A stretch of DNA of 28,719 nucleotides from Treponema sp. Its GTDB lineage: Bacteria > Spirochaetota > Spirochaetia > Treponematales > Breznakiellaceae. Position 1 is the first letter of the stretch; the number at the start of each line of letters is the position of its first letter. The stretch spans positions 1 to 28,719 of the forward strand of contig JAISOQ010000038.1 in assembly GCA_031275515.1 (NCBI GenBank), written 5' to 3'. A model generated the notes under the pieces. That model was not told the origin of the DNA, ran no database searches, and saw only the letters and a program-made list of their open reading frames with translations. Below are positions 7,444 through 14,806 of the stretch, piece by piece. The position numbers and the translations under genes were made by a program.

Positions 7444-7833
7444 TCAGATACGCCTGGTTTTCCGCGGTCTGCACCCATTATGCGGAATGGGGGTAACATC
7501 ATTGATGGATCTTACCTTTATCCCCAGGGCGCCAAGCTGCCGTATCGCCGATTCCCGGCCAATACCGGGACCTTTAACATAGACGTGCACTTCCCTCAAT
7601 CCTACCTGTATCGCCTTCTGAGCCGCAGTTTCCGTAACGGTCTGGGCCGCAAAGGGGGTTGATTTCTTCGCGCCCCGGAATCCAAGCCCGCCGGAACTCG
7701 CCCAAGAAACCGCATTTCCCATGAGATCGGTAATGGTCACTATCGTATTATTGAACGTAGCCTGAATATACACGTTCCCTTCATATACAGACTTCTTTTC
7801 TTTCCGCTTCTTATTCTTGGTATTAGCAGCCAC
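7444..7833 (-). CDS. rpsK: 30S ribosomal protein S11 (uS11)
   Basis: uS11 sits on the 30S platform and contacts mRNA near the E site. The 129-residue protein has the diagnostic core (VYIQATFNNTIVTITDLMGN, then WASSGGLGFRGAKKSTPFAA) and the conserved end DVTPIPHNGCRPRKTRR. The start is a GTG at 7833 preceded by GGAGG at 5 nt spacing; no ATG start fits. It lies between rpsM and rpsD. Confidence 0.98.
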   Translation of the reverse strand: MAANTKNKKRKEKKSVYEGNVYIQATFNNTIVTITDLMGNAVSWASSGGLGFRGAKKSTPFAAQTVTETAAQKAIQVGLREVHVYVKGPGIGRESAIRQLGALGIKVRSINDVTPIPHNGCRPRKTRRI

Positions 7834-7844
7834 ACTTTCCTCCG

Positions 7845-8210
7845 CTACTTCTTCTTACCGGCAACGGTTTTCTTCTTACCTTTCCGGGTACGGGCGTTTG
7901 TCCGGGTCCGCTGTCCGCGCAGGGGCAGACCTTTACGATGCCGGAGACCCCGGTAACAGCCTATGTCCATGAGCCGTTTGATATTGAGGGCTATTTCAGT
8001 CCGCAGACGCCCTTCAACCTTATACTCGTTTTCAATGAGCTGCCGCAGTTCATTGAGTTCTTCCTGAGTAAGATCATTGATAAGCCTATTGGAATCGATC
8101 TTCGCCTTTACACAAATCTCATCGGCACTGGAACGGCCAATACCAAAAATATAGGTTAACGCAATATTTACATGTTTGTTCGGGAGGTCAACCCCCGCAA
8201 TACGTGCCAT
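7845..8210 (-). CDS. rpsM: 30S ribosomal protein S13 (uS13)
   Basis: uS13 lies at the top of the 30S head, forms intersubunit bridges and contacts P-site tRNA through its basic tail. The 121-residue protein begins MARIAGVDLPNKHVNIALTY, has the helix-hairpin segment IFGIGRSSADEIC, and ends with the typical RGLRHRKGLPLRGQRTRTNA followed by a Lys-rich tail. GGGAG precedes the ATG. It follows rpmJ by 9 nt. Confidence 0.98.
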   Translation of the reverse strand: MARIAGVDLPNKHVNIALTYIFGIGRSSADEICVKAKIDSNRLINDLTQEELNELRQLIENEYKVEGRLRTEIALNIKRLMDIGCYRGLRHRKGLPLRGQRTRTNARTRKGKKKTVAGKKK

Positions 8211-8219
8211 ATCCGCTCC

Positions 8220-8333
8220 CTATCCTTGTTTTTGTTTGTGTTTAGGATTCTGACAAATGATACGGATAATCCCGTTCCGCTTTATCACCTTACATTTATC
8301 ACAAATAGGCTTTACACTGGTTCGGACTTTCAT
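8220..8333 (-). CDS. rpmJ: 50S ribosomal protein L36 (bL36), zinc-binding form
   Basis: bL36 is the small zinc-binding protein of the large subunit. The 37-codon frame reads MKVRTSVKPICDKCKVIKRN, then GIIRIICQNPKHKQKQG. The ligand set C11, C14, C27 and H32 is complete, so this is the C+ form. A GGGAG site lies upstream. The same frame stays open upstream without an ATG, but the MKVR start is the family standard. infA, usually just upstream, is absent. It is the first gene after the palindrome-containing gap that follows secY. Confidence 0.96.
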   Translation of the reverse strand: MKVRTSVKPICDKCKVIKRNGIIRIICQNPKHKQKQG

Positions 8334-8647
8334 CCAATATTCTCCCTTATTCTGAAACAATACAACCCCGGGATTATCGCCCAGGATAACTCTTCCTTCA
8401 TAAACCGACAGCTCTCAAATTAATTGATAACTGAACCTGTCCCAAAACTAATTATTTGTGCGCTAACACGCAGGGTTTTGGGAAAACCTTAGCTTTCAAT
8501 TAAAGCACATTTCCCCCTACTTTGGCAAGGGGGTAGTCTAGGGAAGTCCACGACAACGCCCGCCCCGGCAATCCCCCGATCCCATGAAAAATCACCGGTC
8601 ATCGCAGCGTGAAACAACGGCGAAACCCTTAGCTTCCGGCTTTACCC
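8334..8647 (-). other. Intergenic gap secY-rpmJ, no gene found
   Basis: In this 314-nt stretch I see no adk, map or infA and no coding region with a good start. It holds a copy of the dispersed palindrome (8434-8490) and a G/C hairpin with arms CCCCCT (8513-8518) and AGGGGG (8528-8533). A 23-codon minus-strand ATG frame ends in an overlap with the rpmJ start; it could be a coupling leader peptide but has little support. No convincing promoter for the rpmJ part is visible, although a separate transcription start here is possible. Confidence 0.6.
8434..8490. repeat. Dispersed palindromic repeat, copy A
   Basis: TGTCCCAAAAC (8438-8448) and GTTTTGGGAAAACC (8475-8488) are inverted arms around TAATT and a TGTGCGCTAACACGCA core. 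Nearly the same sequence is at 25530-25587, and a core-less version is at 26151-26186. Here it lies inside the ribosomal transcription unit. As RNA it would form a long hairpin without a T run. Function unknown; a REP-like or MITE-like element or an RNA processing site are options. Confidence 0.75.
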
Positions 8648-9976
8648 TTACAAATTCCGTCCCCGCAGATGCCCTTTTTTGGTTAACCCGCTATGGTGAT
8701 GCATCTTGAGGAGAGCCTCAACCTGGCTCATAGTATCCAGGTCTACGCCAACCAGAATCAGCAGCGACGTTCCGCCCATCAGATATGATATTGACGAAGG
8801 GAAATTAAACAACCGTTGAATAATAGTCGGCAATACCGCAATGACCGCCAAATACATTGAACCAGGCAGTACGATACGATTCAAAATTTTAGTCAGGTAT
8901 TCTTCTATCCGTTCTGTCCTGATACCCGGAATGGAACCGCCGTTTTCCCGGATATTCTTGGCAATTTCTATAGGATTCAGGCTCACCTGGGTATAGAAAT
9001 AGGCGAAGAAAATAATGAGCAAAACATACAGGATAGTATAGAGCAATCCCGAAGGGCTCAATGCCCTGGAAACCGCCGCAAGCCAGGCCACATTCCCGCC
9101 TACAGTCGATGCGATCTGCAAAGGGAAGGTCAAAATCGACGAAGCAAAAATGACCGGTATGACCCCTGACGGGTTGATCTTAAAAGGGATATACGTACTC
9201 TGTGCGCCGTACATACGCCTGCCGACCACCCGTTTAGCGTAATGCACTGGAATCTTGCGCTGCCCCTGCTGTTCAAACACCACCAGGGCCACCACCGCCA
9301 CGAACATGACGAAAACTACTATTACGAAAACAAGATTAAGGTCCCCGTTCCGTACCCGTCCGACAAGTTCCCACAGAGCCTGGGGAAGCCGGGCCACGAT
9401 GCCCGCAAAGATAAGCAGGGAAATTCCGTTGCCTATACCCCGTTTAGTGATCTGTTCCCCCATCCACATGAGGAACATAGTCCCCGTAGTAACCGTAAGC
9501 ATAGCGATCAGGGTGAACGGAACCAGCCCCATACTGAGGAGGTTATCCACGCTCCGGGAAATGCTCTGGGCATACTGGGTGACCGCGAAGGACTGGATAA
9601 GGCAGACCACCACCGTCCCTATGCGCTGGTAACTCTGTATCTTTTTTCTGCCCCCGTCTTCCTGAGAGATCTTCTTTAATTTGGGGAATACAATGAGCAG
9701 GAGCTGCATGATGATGGACATGGAGATATAGGGCATGATCCCCAGCATGAACACCGAAAAATTGGAGAATGCGCCGCCGGCAAAGAAGTCAAGGTAATCG
9801 ACAATGGCGCTTCCCGAATTCTGCTGAGAAAGGAAGTATGCATTTAATTCCCGAATATTGATCCCCGGTATGGGCAAAACCGCGCCCAACCGAAAAACAA
9901 TTAACATCACCGCCGTAAAAAAAATACGTTCCCGCAGTTCTTTGACTCTAAAAATACCGACTAATGGACTAGCCAT
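8648..9976 (-). CDS. secY: Protein translocase channel subunit SecY
   Basis: SecY forms the inner-membrane protein-conducting channel with SecE and SecG. The 442-residue protein has the expected ten hydrophobic spans, starting with RIFFTAVMLIVFRLGAVLPI and the plug-region motif PIPGIN. Conserved family segments are visible: FFAGGAFSNFSVFMLGIMPY, the QRIGT loop, IPVHYAKRVVGRR in the large cytoplasmic loop, and GIRTERIEEYLTKILNR. An AGAGGA site precedes the ATG. It follows rplO by 21 nt, the usual spc-operon place, but adk, map and infA, often next, are not there. Confidence 0.98.
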   Translation of the reverse strand: MASPLVGIFRVKELRERIFFTAVMLIVFRLGAVLPIPGINIRELNAYFLSQQNSGSAIVDYLDFFAGGAFSNFSVFMLGIMPYISMSIIMQLLLIVFPKLKKISQEDGGRKKIQSYQRIGTVVVCLIQSFAVTQYAQSISRSVDNLLSMGLVPFTLIAMLTVTTGTMFLMWMGEQITKRGIGNGISLLIFAGIVARLPQALWELVGRVRNGDLNLVFVIVVFVMFVAVVALVVFEQQGQRKIPVHYAKRVVGRRMYGAQSTYIPFKINPSGVIPVIFASSILTFPLQIASTVGGNVAWLAAVSRALSPSGLLYTILYVLLIIFFAYFYTQVSLNPIEIAKNIRENGGSIPGIRTERIEEYLTKILNRIVLPGSMYLAVIAVLPTIIQRLFNFPSSISYLMGGTSLLILVGVDLDTMSQVEALLKMHHHSGLTKKGHLRGRNL

Positions 9977-9997
9977 GCGACATTCCTCTCGCGCGTC

Positions 9998-10498
9998 TTA
10001 GGTTGAAGGGGCATCCGGGCCCTTACCGGCGGCGGCAACTGTCCCGCCAGCCTTTTCTATCTTTTCTTTAGCCGAATTCGATATTAACCCGACGTTGAAT
10101 TTGAGCTTCCGGGTAAATTTCCCGTCTCCGAGAACTTTAACCGGCGCCCGAAGCCGCTTAACCGCCCCTTCCTTCAGGGTCCCCTTAACAAGCCCCTTAC
10201 GGATAAGCGTACCGGTATCCACAGTTTCTCCATCCTCATAACGTTTCTCAATTTCCCCCAGGTTCACTATTTGGAAAACCTTCTTAAAGGGATAGTTAGA
10301 GAAACCCCGCTGGGCGAGCCGCCGGTATAGGGGCATCTGCCCCCCTTCAAAGCCTATATAGGTTTTACCGCCGGAACGGGATTTCTGCCCTTTATTGCCT
10401 TTTCCCGCCGTAGTTCCACGCCCGGAACCCTGCCCGCGGCCTACAATACGCTTCCGTTTATTCGCGCCCTCCGGGGCATGCAAATCAAAATTATGCAT
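9998..10498 (-). CDS. rplO: 50S ribosomal protein L15 (uL15)
   Basis: uL15 is a late-assembling large-subunit protein that contacts 23S rRNA deeply through its Gly/Arg-rich N-terminus. The 166-residue product shows the family features: KRKRIVGRGQGSGRGTTAGK, GNKGQKSRSGG and GFEGGQMPLYRRLAQRGFSN. It is about 20 residues longer than E. coli L15 because of an Ala/Gly-rich end. AAAGGAG precedes the ATG. It lies between rpmD and secY. Confidence 0.97.
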   Translation of the reverse strand: MHNFDLHAPEGANKRKRIVGRGQGSGRGTTAGKGNKGQKSRSGGKTYIGFEGGQMPLYRRLAQRGFSNYPFKKVFQIVNLGEIEKRYEDGETVDTGTLIRKGLVKGTLKEGAVKRLRAPVKVLGDGKFTRKLKFNVGLISNSAKEKIEKAGGTVAAAGKGPDAPST

Positions 10499-10512
10499 TC
10501 ATTAAACTCCTT

Positions 10513-10713
10513 TCAAACTCCGCAAGAGTTTGAAACCTCCTCCACCGAAACCAAGTGGGAAACGATCCGGATCATCCCCTCTATCACCGGGGTTGCATCA
10601 TGTTCCCTGACAGACCCAATCTTCCGCAGGCCCAGGCATCGCACCGTAGCCCTCTGCTTGGGAAGGGAACCGCTCAAACTGCGGATTAAACGGACTCTTA
10701 TCTTCTTCGCCAT
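10513..10713 (-). CDS. rpmD: 50S ribosomal protein L30 (uL30)
   Basis: uL30 is a small large-subunit protein. The 66-residue product matches the family in size and motifs: KKIRVRLIRSLSGSLPKQRA, then LGLRKIGSVREHDATPVI, then GMIRIVSHLVSVEEV. It starts 2 nt after the rpsE stop, so translation is probably coupled, and precedes rplO by 14 nt, the standard spc-operon order. Confidence 0.96.
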   Translation of the reverse strand: MAKKIRVRLIRSLSGSLPKQRATVRCLGLRKIGSVREHDATPVIEGMIRIVSHLVSVEEVSNSCGV

Positions 10714-10715
10714 TT

Positions 10716-11249
10716 CTACCCCCAGAGTTCCTTTAGGGATTTACCCCGGTTCTTTGCGATTGCTTTGGCATCCATGAGTTTGCTGATACAATCAAAAGTC
10801 GCCTTTACCACGTTGTACTGGCTTGAAGCGCCTATGGACTTGCTGAGTACATCGGTTACCCCGCCGGCTTCCATAATGGCCCGTACCGGCCCTCCGGCGA
10901 TGATGCCGGTCCCGGAACAAGCGGGCTTGAGCAGGACCCGGGATGCCTTGAAGAGACCGGTAATCTCATGGGGAATAGTCCCGTTTTTAACCGGAAGTTC
11001 TACCAAGCTCCGTTTGGCTTTATCAATGCTCTTACGGATGGCTTCGGAGACATCATTAGCCTTCCCAAAACCATACCCCACCTTGCCTTTCCGGTCTCCT
11101 ACCACTGTAAGCGCGGAGAAAGAAAACCGGCGGCCACCTTTGACCACCTTGGCGGTCCGATTAAGCTTTACCAGTTTTTCTACAAATTCCTTTTCTTTTT
11201 CAGAAAAATTCCTGTCCCTATTCTTATCTCTATCCCGTGCGTGATCCAT
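10716..11249 (-). CDS. rpsE: 30S ribosomal protein S5 (uS5)
   Basis: uS5 lines the mRNA entry channel and affects decoding fidelity. The 177-residue protein has the S5 double-stranded-RNA-like domain (VVKGGRRFSFSALTVVGDRK, then VGYGFGKANDVSEAIRKSI) and the C-terminal domain (SGTGIIAGGPVRAIMEAGGV, then DVLSKSIGASSQYNVVKATF). The N-terminus is highly charged (MDHARDRDKNRDRNFSEKEK) and longer than in E. coli. A G-rich ribosome-binding site precedes the ATG. It lies 8 nt after rplR. Confidence 0.98.
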   Translation of the reverse strand: MDHARDRDKNRDRNFSEKEKEFVEKLVKLNRTAKVVKGGRRFSFSALTVVGDRKGKVGYGFGKANDVSEAIRKSIDKAKRSLVELPVKNGTIPHEITGLFKASRVLLKPACSGTGIIAGGPVRAIMEAGGVTDVLSKSIGASSQYNVVKATFDCISKLMDAKAIAKNRGKSLKELWG

Positions 11250-11257
11250 TCCGCCCC

Positions 11258-11620
11258 CTAGAACTGCAACCCGGCTTTCCGGGCTCCATCGGCCAGCGCT
11301 TTCACGAGGCCGTGATATAAATAGCCGTTCCGGTCAAAGACCACCGTGGCGATGTTCTTCTCCAGAAGTCGTTTCCCCATGATCTCTCCGAGCTGACCCG
11401 CTCCTTCCACCGTCCGCTTAATGTTTTTAAGCTCCTTTTCCAGCGTGGAAGCCGAAGCAATGGTATGCCCTTTGGAATCGTCGATAACCTGAATCGACAA
11501 GGCCCGGTTACTCCGAACCACGCTCATCCGCGGCCGCTCCGGAGTTCCGGCAATGCGCTTACGAATGTGAATCTTTCTTTTAAGCCGTTTCCGGTCTTTT
11601 TCAAGCATCTTTCGAATCAT
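11258..11620 (-). CDS. rplR: 50S ribosomal protein L18 (uL18)
   Basis: uL18 binds 5S rRNA together with uL5 and installs it in the central protuberance. The 120-residue protein begins MIRKMLEKDRKRLKRKIHIR and contains RIAGTPERPRMSVVRSNRAL, ending with GYLYHGLVKALADGARKAGL, all typical. GGTGGAG lies at good spacing before the ATG at 11620. An internal ATG four codons later is less well placed. Confidence 0.97.
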   Translation of the reverse strand: MIRKMLEKDRKRLKRKIHIRKRIAGTPERPRMSVVRSNRALSIQVIDDSKGHTIASASTLEKELKNIKRTVEGAGQLGEIMGKRLLEKNIATVVFDRNGYLYHGLVKALADGARKAGLQF

Positions 11621-11631
11621 AACGCTCCACC

Positions 11632-12171
11632 CTACTTTACACCCGATTTGCCGACCTTCCGCCGGATCTGTTCATCCTCATACCGTATCCCCTTCCCCTT
11701 ATAAGGCTCCGGGGGTCTGAGCTTCCGAACCTGCGAGGCAAATTCGCCTACCCGCTGTTTATCGATCCCGCTGATTACCACCTTCCCATTCGGCTCGACA
11801 GCCACCGTAAGTCCCTCTGGGACACCAATGTACACATCATTGGAGAATCCAAGACTCATAACAAGGAGATCCCCCCGGATTTCCGCCCGGTACCCAACGC
11901 CGGTGATTATCAGGGCCTTAGAAAAACCCTTGCTTACCCCGACGACCATATTATTGAGCAGATTACGGTACAGCCCGTGAAAGGCTTTGGTCTGCTTTTC
12001 CTCGTTCACGCGGCCAACGTCAATTTCTTCACCCCGGGACTCAAAGGTCACTACCGGATGATACTTTTGGGTCAATTTCCCTTTAGGACCTGTTACGGTA
12101 ATTACCTCATCCTGAAAAGCAACCGTAACTCCCGCAGGAACCTTAACCGGAATTTTTCCAATTCTGGACAT
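11632..12171 (-). CDS. rplF: 50S ribosomal protein L6 (uL6)
   Basis: uL6 lies near the sarcin-ricin loop and the factor-binding site. The 179-residue protein starts MSRIGKIPVKVPAGVTVAFQ and ends PEPYKGKGIRYEDEQIRRKV, both hallmarks of the family. I place the start at 12171 because GGAGG is 7 nt upstream and length then matches. The frame is open 11 codons further up without family similarity. The gap to rpsH is 57 nt. Confidence 0.97.
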   Translation of the reverse strand: MSRIGKIPVKVPAGVTVAFQDEVITVTGPKGKLTQKYHPVVTFESRGEEIDVGRVNEEKQTKAFHGLYRNLLNNMVVGVSKGFSKALIITGVGYRAEIRGDLLVMSLGFSNDVYIGVPEGLTVAVEPNGKVVISGIDKQRVGEFASQVRKLRPPEPYKGKGIRYEDEQIRRKVGKSGVK

Positions 12172-12228
12172 ACCCCTTCCTCCAAGACATACCTGGCAAT
12201 GCAACCGCGCAGCAACACGGCCAATATG

Positions 12229-12627
12229 TCACCAGACAGTACAGATAATTTCACCGCCGACTTTTTTCTCGGCAGCCTTCTTCCCGGTAGTAACCCCCAT
12301 CGATGTCGAAACGATCAGAGTTCCATAGCCGTTATATACCCGCGGCATATTTTTGTAACCCGTATATACCCGGCGTCCAGGCTTGGAAACCTTCTCTATG
12401 CCGTGGATTATGGGTCCGGTCTGTTCATCATATTTTAAGAAAACCCGAATGGTATTGGTTCCATCCTGGATTACCTTTTTAAAATTCTTGATATACCCTT
12501 CTGTCTTCAGAATCTTAACAATTTCAAGCTTCAGCTTAGAGGTAGGGATATCAACCTTTTCATGCTTTGCCATTCCGGCATTCCGGATCTTGGTCAACAT
12601 ATCCGCAACGGGATCAGAAATGCTCAT
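12229..12627 (-). CDS. rpsH: 30S ribosomal protein S8 (uS8)
   Basis: uS8 is a primary 16S rRNA-binding protein of the central domain; in E. coli it also represses the spc operon. The 132-residue protein begins MSISDPVADMLTKIRNAGMA and ends with the RNA-binding motif VSTSMGVTTGKKAAEKKVGG. GGAG precedes the ATG. It lies 15 nt after rpsN. Whether it autoregulates here cannot be judged from sequence alone. Confidence 0.98.
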   Translation of the reverse strand: MSISDPVADMLTKIRNAGMAKHEKVDIPTSKLKLEIVKILKTEGYIKNFKKVIQDGTNTIRVFLKYDEQTGPIIHGIEKVSKPGRRVYTGYKNMPRVYNGYGTLIVSTSMGVTTGKKAAEKKVGGEIICTVW

Positions 12628-12642
12628 CCTATTTCTCCTGCC

Positions 12643-12828
12643 TTACCAACTGGATTTTGTGACGCCGGGAATGAGCCCCTCACTCGCAAGCTTCCGAAAA
12701 CAAAGGCGGCACATCTCAAATTTCCGGAGATACCCTCTGGGTCTTCCGCAAATGCGGCACCGATTCACCTTCCTGGTCTTATATTTAGGCGTCCGCAATG
12801 CCTTTATGATCATCGCTTTTCTTGCCAT
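12643..12828 (-). CDS. rpsN: 30S ribosomal protein S14, zinc-binding type (uS14)
   Basis: uS14 lies in the 30S head near the decoding site. The 61-residue product is the short C+ form with C24/C27 and C40/C43 (NRCRICGRPRGYLRKFEMCR, then LCFRKLASEG), not the roughly 100-residue zinc-free form. GGAGG lies upstream of the ATG. It sits between rplE (11-nt gap) and rpsH (15-nt gap), the standard place. Confidence 0.98.
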   Translation of the reverse strand: MARKAMIIKALRTPKYKTRKVNRCRICGRPRGYLRKFEMCRLCFRKLASEGLIPGVTKSSW

Positions 12829-12839
12829 GCATACTCCTC

Positions 12840-13391
12840 CTATTTCCTAAAAGGCATACCGAACCTCGCAAGAAAAGCCTTAGCCTCCGCATCAGTTCGG
12901 GCGGTCGTCACAATTACCACATTGAGGCCGGCCACACGTTCAATTTTATCAAAGTCAATCTCCGGGAAAATAATCTGCTCGGTGATACCCAAAGAATAAT
13001 TCCCATGACCGTCAAAAGCATTCTGGTTTACCCCGCGGAAGTCCTTAACACGCGGCAAAGCTATGTTTACCAGACGATCCAGGAACTCGTACATCATGGC
13101 CCCCCGAAGGGTCACCTTGGCGCCTATCTCCTGGCCTGTACGTATCTTAAAGTTAGCGATACTCTTCCTGGCCTTGGTCTTAACCGCTTTCTGCCCGGTA
13201 ATAAGGGTAAGATCGTTAATGGCCGCGTCCAGAAGTTTCTTGTTCTGAAGCGCTTCGCCTACCCCCATACTGACCACAATCTTTTCCAGCTTAGGGGTCT
13301 GCATGGGGGACTTATAACCAAATTCCTTAAACAGGTCAGGAGCGATCTTCTCCTTGTATATTTTTTTAAGCCGCGGTTCATAGCCCTTCAT
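12840..13391 (-). CDS. rplE: 50S ribosomal protein L5 (uL5)
   Basis: uL5 binds 5S rRNA and contacts P-site tRNA from the central protuberance. The 183-residue protein has the family segments KLEKIVVSMGVGEALQNKKL, FKIRTGQEIGAKVTLRGAMM, LPRVKDFRGVNQNAFDGHGN and IFPEIDFDKIERVAGLNVVI. I choose the ATG at 13391 because GGAGG is 7 nt upstream. The frame is open six codons further. The start overlaps the rplX stop by one base (TAATG), which indicates translational coupling. Confidence 0.97.
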   Translation of the reverse strand: MKGYEPRLKKIYKEKIAPDLFKEFGYKSPMQTPKLEKIVVSMGVGEALQNKKLLDAAINDLTLITGQKAVKTKARKSIANFKIRTGQEIGAKVTLRGAMMYEFLDRLVNIALPRVKDFRGVNQNAFDGHGNYSLGITEQIIFPEIDFDKIERVAGLNVVIVTTARTDAEAKAFLARFGMPFRK

Positions 13392-13717
13392 TATAACGCC
13401 TCCCCGCATTTTTTACAGACCCGTACTTTCGCGTCCCCTTCAAGTTTGTAACCAATCCTCGTGGGCCCGCATTTTTTACACACAATCATCAAATTTGAAC
13501 TATGGATAGGCGCCTCAATTTCGACAATCCCCCCCCGATCCTGCTGGTTCCGGCGCTTCTTCGCCTTCTTGACGAGATTGACGCCTTCCACCACGATCCG
13601 GTCCTTGTCCCGAAGGATCTTCAAAATCCGTCCCCGTTTTCCCTTGTTTTTACCCGCAATAATCTGGACGGTGTCTTCCTTCCTCAGTTTGAATTTATGC
13701 TGTACATTCGCTGACAT
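13391..13717 (-). CDS. rplX: 50S ribosomal protein L24 (uL24) with CxxC pairs
   Basis: uL24 initiates 50S assembly and lies near the tunnel exit. The 108-residue protein has the KOW motif (EDTVQIIAGKNKGKRGRILK) and the segment RIVVEGVNLVKKAKKRR. Two CxxC pairs in the C-terminal part (IVCKKCGPTRIGYK and VRVCKKCGEAL) suggest zinc binding, a form found in several phyla. The start at 13717 has AAGGAG at 7 nt; the 13 upstream codons are probably not translated. Confidence 0.97.
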   Translation of the reverse strand: MSANVQHKFKLRKEDTVQIIAGKNKGKRGRILKILRDKDRIVVEGVNLVKKAKKRRNQQDRGGIVEIEAPIHSSNLMIVCKKCGPTRIGYKLEGDAKVRVCKKCGEAL

Positions 13718-13789
13718 AGTACCGCTCCTTACTTCCACTCGCTGGGAGTTTCCCATAAGACACAGATGAACCTGGGTTCACCTGAAACC

Positions 13790-14158
13790 TTACAGTACCT
13801 CCGGGGCGAGAGATACGATCTTCATAAAATCCTTCTCCCGCAGCTCCCGGGCAACCGGCCCGAAGATGCGTTTCCCTTTAGGGTTCATGCTTGCATCAAT
13901 GATAACGCAGGCATTATCATCGAACCGGATATACGTTCCATCGGGCCGCCGATATTCTTTATGGGTCCGAACCACAACGGCCTTTTCAACCGAGCCTTTC
14001 TTAATCGTGGAAGTTGGTAAGGCATCCTTAACCGCCACCACAATTATATCGCCGATACCCGCATACTTTCGCTTTGAACCGCCAAGAACCTTAATGCACT
14101 GAACTATCTTGGCGCCTGAATTGTCGGCCACATTCAGGAAGGTCTCTACCTGGATCAT
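13790..14158 (-). CDS. rplN: 50S ribosomal protein L14 (uL14)
   Basis: uL14 forms intersubunit bridges and is the target of the silencing factor RsfS. The 122-residue protein begins MIQVETFLNVADNSGAKIVQ and has GDIIVVAVKDALPTSTIKKG and VRTHKEYRRPDGTYIRFDDN, all typical. Two adjacent ATGs exist at 14161 and 14158; the second is 6 nt from the GGAG site and gives the standard length. Confidence 0.98.
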   Translation of the reverse strand: MIQVETFLNVADNSGAKIVQCIKVLGGSKRKYAGIGDIIVVAVKDALPTSTIKKGSVEKAVVVRTHKEYRRPDGTYIRFDDNACVIIDASMNPKGKRIFGPVARELREKDFMKIVSLAPEVL

Positions 14159-14222
14159 CATACTCTCCTTGTTGAACGCACTCCGCCGTCAACACGGTCG
14201 AGCGCTCTTGCGCGCGCCGCCG

Positions 14223-14534
14223 CTATCGTGCACGCTCGACAATTGCCGCAAGTTTCCAGCACTTTTCCTTGCTGATAGGACGACATTCCACAACCCGAAC
14301 CCGGTCGCCGGTTTTGGCGTCATTGGTTTCATCATGGGCCTTGAGTTTCTTGACCCGCTTTACGTACTTCTTATACAGAGGGTGCAGAGTCGTGGTTTCT
14401 ACGGATACTACAATCGTCTTATCCATCTTGTCGCTTTTCACGATCCCCACAAATTCTTTTTTCCCTTTCGCCTTAACCTGAACGGCTTTGTCACCCTGAA
14501 TAACTTCGCCATCCTTCACAGCTTCTTCTCCCAT
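14223..14534 (-). CDS. rpsQ: 30S ribosomal protein S17 (uS17)
   Basis: uS17 is a primary 16S rRNA-binding protein of the 5' domain. The OB-fold core is clear (KKEFVGIVKSDKMDKTIVVS, then HPLYKKYVKRVKKLKAHDET, then TGDRVRVVECRPISKEKCWK). At 103 residues it is longer than the usual 80-90 because of about 20 acidic and mixed residues at the N-terminus (MGEEAVKDGEVIQGDKAVQV). GGAG precedes this ATG, so the extension is probably translated. Confidence 0.97.
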   Translation of the reverse strand: MGEEAVKDGEVIQGDKAVQVKAKGKKEFVGIVKSDKMDKTIVVSVETTTLHPLYKKYVKRVKKLKAHDETNDAKTGDRVRVVECRPISKEKCWKLAAIVERAR

Positions 14535-14546
14535 ACCAACTCCTCG

Positions 14547-14792
14547 TTATGCCTTAACAGCCGGTTTTTGAGCGTTGTCAGCCGTCTTTTGATTCAGGAG
14601 CGCCTGCGCCTTTTCCTGGACTCCGATGAGCGTATTAAGCCGGGCAATCTGCCGACGCATAACGCGCTTTTGAAGCGGATTCTCCACATGCCCGATCACC
14701 GTCTGGAACCGGAGTTCCATGTACTTCCTGTTCATCTCTTCCCGTTTAGCTTTAAGCTCCGGCAAGCTCAGATTCTTAAAAGAATTCTTCAT
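14547..14792 (-). CDS. rpmC: 50S ribosomal protein L29 (uL29)
   Basis: uL29 sits at the tunnel exit and, with uL23, forms part of the docking surface for trigger factor and SRP. The 81-residue protein has the two-helix core (LSLPELKAKREEMNRKYMEL, then RVMRRQIARLNTLIGVQE) with an added tail rich in Ala, Gln and Lys (ALLNQKTADNAQKPAVKA). It is longer than the usual 63-70 residues. The ribosome-binding site is weak; translation may depend on rplP just upstream (14-nt gap). Confidence 0.96.
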   Translation of the reverse strand: MKNSFKNLSLPELKAKREEMNRKYMELRFQTVIGHVENPLQKRVMRRQIARLNTLIGVQEKAQALLNQKTADNAQKPAVKA

Positions 14793-14806
14793 AGACGCTT
14801 CGCCCC

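Noticed and set aside
8341..8422. Possible infA remnant or leader peptide before rpmJ
   Set aside because: Translations in the three minus frames lack IF-1 motifs; the 23-codon ATG frame overlapping rpmJ has only a weak ribosome-binding site.
12172..12204. Longer N-termini for rplF and likewise rplX, rplE, rplC, rpsJ and rpsG
   Set aside because: The internal ATGs have proper ribosome-binding sites and match family starts; the upstream codons lack similarity.
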